Positions 11,339 to 13,986 of a stretch of 13,986 nt of DNA are shown in pieces. A model generated the notes under the pieces. It was not told where the DNA came from. It ran no database searches and saw only the letters and a list, made by a program, of their open reading frames with translations. Origin of the DNA: a bacterium (GTDB taxonomy: Bacteria; Patescibacteriota; Minisyncoccia; Phycocordibacterales; UBA10002); contig JAUYPY010000008.1 in NCBI GenBank assembly GCA_030697445.1, positions 1 to 13,986 of the forward strand, read 5' to 3'. How positions within the stretch are numbered: position 1 is the stretch's first letter; each line of letters starts with the position of its first letter. A program made the position numbers and the translations under genes.

Positions 11339-11923
11339 ATGTGGTACACACGCAAAGGAGACAGCGGCTTTACAAAAACACTTCGGCAGAAGCCAGGCGT
11401 TCGCATTTCAAAGAGCTCATGCACAACCGAAGCGCTCGGGGCTTTGGATGAGCTTAATTCGTTTTTGGGCTTGGTGAAAGTGCGCGCTCTTCAGCTTCCG
11501 CTTGAAGTGGGAGGAAAGCCGCTCTCAGAACTTTTTCACGACATACAGGAAAATCTTTTTACCGCGCAAGCAGAGCTTGCGGGCGCGGACAAGCGCATCG
11601 GCGCGGAAAAGGTGAAGGCGCTTGAGGTGGTTATAGACGCGGCGGAGAAAAAACTTCCGCCGGTGAAATCGTTTTTTATTGGGGGAGGCGCGCCGAAGGG
11701 TAGGTGGAGCACTGGACGCGAGCTCTCGGCTTTTTTGGATATAGCGCGCACGATTGCCCGGCGCGCTGAGCGCGCTGTCGTTGCCGCAGTAGAAAAGAAG
11801 GAAGTATCGCTTTCTGAAGGTACGCTCGCGTATCTAAACCGCCTCTCATCGCTTTTATACGCGCTCGTCCGTTTTCTCAATCACAACGCCGGCGTCCCCG
11901 AAGCGGCACCGAGTTATAAATAA
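11339..11923 (+). CDS. PduO-type ATP:cob(I)alamin adenosyltransferase
   Basis: 194 residues, five-helix bundle family: N-terminal MWYTRKGDSGFT (ATP-binding loop), ALGALDELNSFLG (32-44), ARTIARRAER (136-145, the conserved RxxxRRAER-type segment lining the active site), and YLNRLSSLLYALVRFLN (165-181). It makes adenosylcobalamin from cob(I)alamin and ATP. The usual F(I)xPGG turn reads FFIGGG (112-117) here. No B12 biosynthesis or B12-dependent enzyme gene is in the window, so it may have another nucleotide-binding role or serve salvage. Cotranscribed with the preceding gene with no gap. Confidence 0.88.
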   Translation: MWYTRKGDSGFTKTLRQKPGVRISKSSCTTEALGALDELNSFLGLVKVRALQLPLEVGGKPLSELFHDIQENLFTAQAELAGADKRIGAEKVKALEVVIDAAEKKLPPVKSFFIGGGAPKGRWSTGRELSAFLDIARTIARRAERAVVAAVEKKEVSLSEGTLAYLNRLSSLLYALVRFLNHNAGVPEAAPSYK

Positions 11924-11933
11924 TCTATTTTTG

Positions 11934-11942
11934 TGGTATTTT
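11934..11942 (+). promoter_or_regulatory. extended -10 before tRNA-His
   Basis: TGGTATTTT (TGn plus TATTTT), 8 nt before the tRNA, directly after the adenosyltransferase gene. No clear -35. Confidence 0.4.
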
Positions 11943-11950
11943 ATCGTTAT

Positions 11951-12024
11951 GGTGCCTATAGTGTAGCGGCTCTGCACGAGGGTTTGTGGAACCCTAAGTT
12001 CCGGATCGACACCGGATAGGCACC
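11951..12024 (+). tRNA. tRNA-His (anticodon GTG)
   Basis: 74 nt including encoded G-1 (11951) opposite C73 (12024), the histidine identity pair. Acceptor GTGCCTA/TAGGCAC, anticodon arm AGGGT-TTGTGGA-ACCCT, T arm CCGG-region with ATCGACA loop. Encoded CCA is absent (the sequence runs CCCCAAAA after the acceptor; the C's include the discriminator). Confidence 0.93.
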
Positions 12025-12037
12025 CCAAAAATCGTGT

Positions 12038-12065
12038 TTGTTGTTTGGTCTTGAAGTGGTACAAT
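12038..12065 (+). promoter_or_regulatory. promoter of the 52-residue gene
   Basis: TTGTTG (12038-12043), 16-nt spacer, TACAAT (12060-12065) with TG at the extended position (12057-12058). The leader up to ATG 12095 holds GGAGG (12084-12088) with 6 nt spacing, the best Shine-Dalgarno in the window. Confidence 0.55.
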
Positions 12066-12094
12066 TGACTCGGAATTGAACTCGGAGGCGTTGA

Positions 12095-12253
12095 ATGAAA
12101 AAAAGAAAAATATGTCGAAAGCAAATGCGTGGGCGGACGATTGTGATTACTGAGGCGCAAGTTCATTTGGCGTTCCACGAGATTGCGCTCGCGGAGTGCA
12201 AAAAGTGGATGCGTCGTGGAAACGGAAATACATCGATTCGGACACACGACTAA
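12095..12253 (+). CDS. 52-residue basic small protein with strong Shine-Dalgarno
   Basis: An ATG-to-TAA frame of 53 codons. The protein is highly basic: MKKRKICRKQMRGRTIVITE at the start, then an amphipathic helix-like part (AQVHLAFHEIALAECKKWMRR) split by no Pro, and a polar end. It has an extended -10 promoter, GGAGG 6 nt before the ATG, and a hairpin terminator starting in its stop codon, so it forms a complete small transcription unit. No family is recognised. The folD frame also reads through part of this DNA from a GTG at 12196, but that start is inside this gene and is not favoured. Confidence 0.6.
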   Translation: MKKRKICRKQMRGRTIVITEAQVHLAFHEIALAECKKWMRRGNGNTSIRTHD

Positions 12254-12278
12254 AGGGGCGGGAGTTTTCCGCCTCTTT
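12252..12278 (+). terminator. hairpin terminator of the 52-residue gene
   Basis: AAAGGGGCGG (12252-12261) pairs with CCGCCTCTTT (12269-12278) over 10 bp with one G-U pair, loop GAGTTTT. The T's in the 3' arm and TACTTTG after it give a modest U-tract. It starts within the TAA stop. Confidence 0.6.
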
Positions 12279-12294
12279 ACTTTGTGTGAAAACA

Positions 12295-13206
12295 ATGCAA
12301 AATAATGTAGTGAAAAAGTTACCACTTATACTAGACGGACGCTTTGTACGCGATGCAATACGGAAACGGCTGAAAAAAGAATTTATTTCCATACGGGAGG
12401 CGCCTACGCTTGCTATCGTGCAGGTTGGTGATAACGCGGCATCTTCGGCGTATATCAAACAAAAAATGCTTTTTGGAGAAAGTGTCGGCGTGCGCGTGAT
12501 TCACAAGAAGTTGCCCGCCGACGCGAGTGAGAAAGATGCAGCGGACTGCATGCATGCACTCGCTACGAATCCATCTGTGTCCGGCATTATTGTCCAACTG
12601 CCTTTGCCGGCGCATCTGAATCGTGAACGAATACTTGATTTGGTGCCGCCTGAAAAAGATGTGGACGGGCTTTCCGCCGCGAGCCGTACTCGGCTCGCGG
12701 CTGGAGACGCGCGTGGCTTTGTACCTGCTACCGCCCGTGGGGTGGTTGAACTGTTGTCGCACTATGGCATTTCGGTTTCGGGAAAAAAAGTTGCGGTGTT
12801 CGGGCGGTCTATAATTGCCGGTGGTCCGATTGCGCAACTTCTTTCCGAAAAAGGCGCCCAAGTGTCCGTATGTAATAGCCAAACATCTGTTACGGCAGCA
12901 CAGAAAGTATCGCGTGCGAGTGATATTGTGGTGGTCGCAATCGGTAAACCGAAGTTTGTCGGGCAAGAATATTTTAGAGACGACAAAACGCAAATTGTAG
13001 TAGATGTTGGTATAAACCGGATGGCGACAGGTGCGGCGTTGCAAGAGGAGGTTCCTCGCGCCAATCTCGTTGGGGATGTTGATTTTGAGGAAGTAAAAAA
13101 TATGGTCGCCGCAATCTCGCCAGTCCCCGGCGGCGTCGGGCCTATGACCGTCGCGTGTTTGTTTGAGAATTTGCGCGATGCGGTGTATAATAACAATTAT
13201 GTTTGA
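12295..13206 (+). CDS. folD: bifunctional methylenetetrahydrofolate dehydrogenase/cyclohydrolase
   Basis: 303 residues from ATG 12295. FolD signatures: IVQVGDNAASSAYIKQK (41-57) with Tyr53 and the catalytic-position Lys57, GIIVQLPLPAHL (97-108) with Gln101, PPEKDVDG (118-125), the nucleotide-binding VAVFGRSIIAGGP (167-178), VVVAIGKPKFV, VVDVGINR (235-242), VGDVDF (259-264), and ISPVPGGVGPMTVACL (274-289). It interconverts methylene-, methenyl- and formyl-tetrahydrofolate using NAD(P). The loop normally PCTPxG reads VPATARG (143-149), which lacks the Cys and second Pro. The start was set after the upstream terminator; the GTG at 12196 would add 33 family-foreign residues. Confidence 0.93.
   Translation: MQNNVVKKLPLILDGRFVRDAIRKRLKKEFISIREAPTLAIVQVGDNAASSAYIKQKMLFGESVGVRVIHKKLPADASEKDAADCMHALATNPSVSGIIVQLPLPAHLNRERILDLVPPEKDVDGLSAASRTRLAAGDARGFVPATARGVVELLSHYGISVSGKKVAVFGRSIIAGGPIAQLLSEKGAQVSVCNSQTSVTAAQKVSRASDIVVVAIGKPKFVGQEYFRDDKTQIVVDVGINRMATGAALQEEVPRANLVGDVDFEEVKNMVAAISPVPGGVGPMTVACLFENLRDAVYNNNYV
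13163..13191 (+). promoter_or_regulatory. promoter of the SIMPL gene, inside the end of folD
   Basis: TTGAGA (13163-13168), 17-nt spacer, perfect TATAAT (13186-13191), then 7 nt to ATG 13199. It is the strongest promoter-like site in the window and predicts a leaderless mRNA. Confidence 0.65.
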
Positions 13207-13984
13207 TAACATTAAAATACAAAAAGCGGTTTTTGCAGTACTTGTGCTTCTCTCAGTATTTCTGCTCGGCAAGGTGTTTGCAGAGTTTGGCGGACTTCGC
13301 TATATCGGTACGAACCCGCAAGCGCAAAGCATTATTTCCGTTTCCGGAAAAGGGGAAGTCGTTGGTGTGCCGGATATCGCAACCTTTAATTTTTCTGTTG
13401 AAAAAGAGTCGCTTTTTGTCGCGGATGCGCAAAGCGAAGTGGCGAAGCGCACAAACGATATCATTGCGTTCTTGAAGAAGAGCGGCATAGCGGAAAAAGA
13501 CATCAAGACCTCTGGTTACAACATTTACCCGCGCTATGAGTACTTCAAGTCCACGCGTGGCGAAGAATACCCGGTGTCTTCGGAGGGCAAGCGCGAACTG
13601 GTTGCATATGTCGTCACGCAGAGTATTACGGTGAAAGTGCGCGCGCTTGCGGATGCCGGCAAACTCTTGTCCGGTATAGGCGAGCTGGGTGCGACCAATG
13701 TGTCCGGCCTTTCGTTTGATTTTGATAAGCGCGACGAGCTGGTGCGCGAAGCGCGCAACAAGGCGATTAGCGACGCGCGCGCGGAAGCGGAGAAATTGGC
13801 GAAAGCGCTTGGCGTGCGGCTCGTGCGTATTGTTTCCTACAATGAAGGCGGCGGGTATCCGGTCTATTACGCAAAAGCAGCAGAAATGTCGGCATCCGGC
13901 GGCAGCATTCAAGGCGTAGCGCAGATTCCGGTTGGGGAAGACAAGCTCATCTCGCAAGTAAGTATTACCTACGAAATTAAATAG
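13199..13984 (+). CDS. SIMPL-domain (DUF541) membrane-anchored protein
   Basis: 261 residues. An N-terminal membrane anchor or uncleaved signal lies at about residues 9-28 (KAVFAVLVLLSVFLLGKVFA). The SIMPL domain follows: ISVSGKGEVVGVPDIATFNFSVE (about 45-67), AKRTNDIIAFLKKSGIAEKDIKTSGYNIYPRYEY, the ITVKVRALADAGKLLSGIGELGATNVSGLSFDFD segment, and EARNKAISDARAEAEKLAKALGVRLVRIVSYNEGG. The family (BP26/YggE-like) sits on the outer face of the cytoplasmic membrane; its function is poorly known, with links to oxidative stress in some bacteria. The start codon overlaps the folD end by 8 nt; a GTG at 13163 is dismissed because it is the promoter -35. Confidence 0.88.
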   Translation: MFDNIKIQKAVFAVLVLLSVFLLGKVFAEFGGLRYIGTNPQAQSIISVSGKGEVVGVPDIATFNFSVEKESLFVADAQSEVAKRTNDIIAFLKKSGIAEKDIKTSGYNIYPRYEYFKSTRGEEYPVSSEGKRELVAYVVTQSITVKVRALADAGKLLSGIGELGATNVSGLSFDFDKRDELVREARNKAISDARAEAEKLAKALGVRLVRIVSYNEGGGYPVYYAKAAEMSASGGSIQGVAQIPVGEDKLISQVSITYEIK

Positions 13985-13986
13985 GG

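Noticed and set aside
12331..13272. A 313-codon open frame on the minus strand opposite folD
   Set aside because: The plus strand encodes a clear FolD with all motifs; the antisense translation is rich in Arg, His and Cys with no domain, a typical shadow frame of GC-rich coding DNA.
13253..13957. A 234-codon open frame on the minus strand opposite the SIMPL gene
   Set aside because: Shadow of a well-supported SIMPL-domain gene with matching length, anchor and promoter.
1..13986. CRISPR array or transposon with terminal inverted repeats
   Set aside because: No regularly spaced repeats, no cas genes, and no transposase or integrase frame were found; the only long repeat pair is the direct repeat at 10095/11027.

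Overview
The window looks like chromosomal DNA of a Candidate Phyla Radiation (Patescibacteria, probably Parcubacteria-like) bacterium. The clues are very compact genes with 0-8 nt gaps or ATGA overlaps, an almost complete lack of Shine-Dalgarno sequences, several promoters whose -10 lies only 6-9 nt before the ATG (leaderless mRNA), tRNA genes without encoded CCA, stand-alone homing-type endonucleases beside tRNA genes, and a gene repertoire often seen together in that group (PilN/PilO-like proteins, DUF378, EF-Tu domain II-like protein, PduO-type adenosyltransferase, SIMPL). This lineage call is an inference; no rRNA or ribosomal tree can be made here.

Layout. 1-1150 (+): the end of a type IV pilus inner-membrane assembly operon (PilN-like C-terminus, PilO-like, small membrane protein). 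1150-1252: a non-coding stretch packed with hairpins. 1263-1591 (+): a GIY-YIG nuclease gene whose 3' end overlaps tRNA-Arg(TCT). 1694-1912 (+): a DUF378 membrane protein, closed by a bidirectional terminator. 2055-5190 (-): an AT-rich, probably acquired operon made of a putative restriction endonuclease, a C5-cytosine DNA methyltransferase, an SDH-type (ClpP-fold) serine proteinase and a small coiled-coil protein. 5263-6662 (-): a DEAD-box RNA helicase translationally coupled to a 61-residue Cys-rich protein. 6720-6792 (-): tRNA-Val(TAC), divergent from uppS (+) across a shared palindromic -35. 6870-8741 (+): uppS, an RluA-type pseudouridine synthase and rplS (L19). 8821-9597 (+): a LAGLIDADG endonuclease followed by tRNA-Leu(GAG). 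9601-10086 (+): an ICMT/PEMT-like membrane methyltransferase. 10095-11116: an AT-rich two-gene cassette (DUF5678-like protein plus retropepsin-like aspartic protease) between two ~90-bp direct repeats; the repeats are copies of the promoter, leader and first ~14 codons of the downstream EF-Tu domain II-like gene. 11081-11923 (+): that gene and a PduO-type cobalamin adenosyltransferase. 11951-12024 (+): tRNA-His(GTG). 12095-12253 (+): a 52-codon gene with a rare strong Shine-Dalgarno and its own terminator. 12295-13984 (+): folD and a SIMPL-domain protein that has its own promoter inside folD.

The most unusual pieces are the repeat-bounded retropepsin cassette, which leaves a 15-residue stub of the host gene upstream, and the restriction-modification operon that carries a serine proteinase and a coiled-coil partner. 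Housekeeping genes (uppS, rplS, folD, helicase, tRNAs) and these accessory insertions alternate, and the insertions tend to sit at promoters or tRNA genes.
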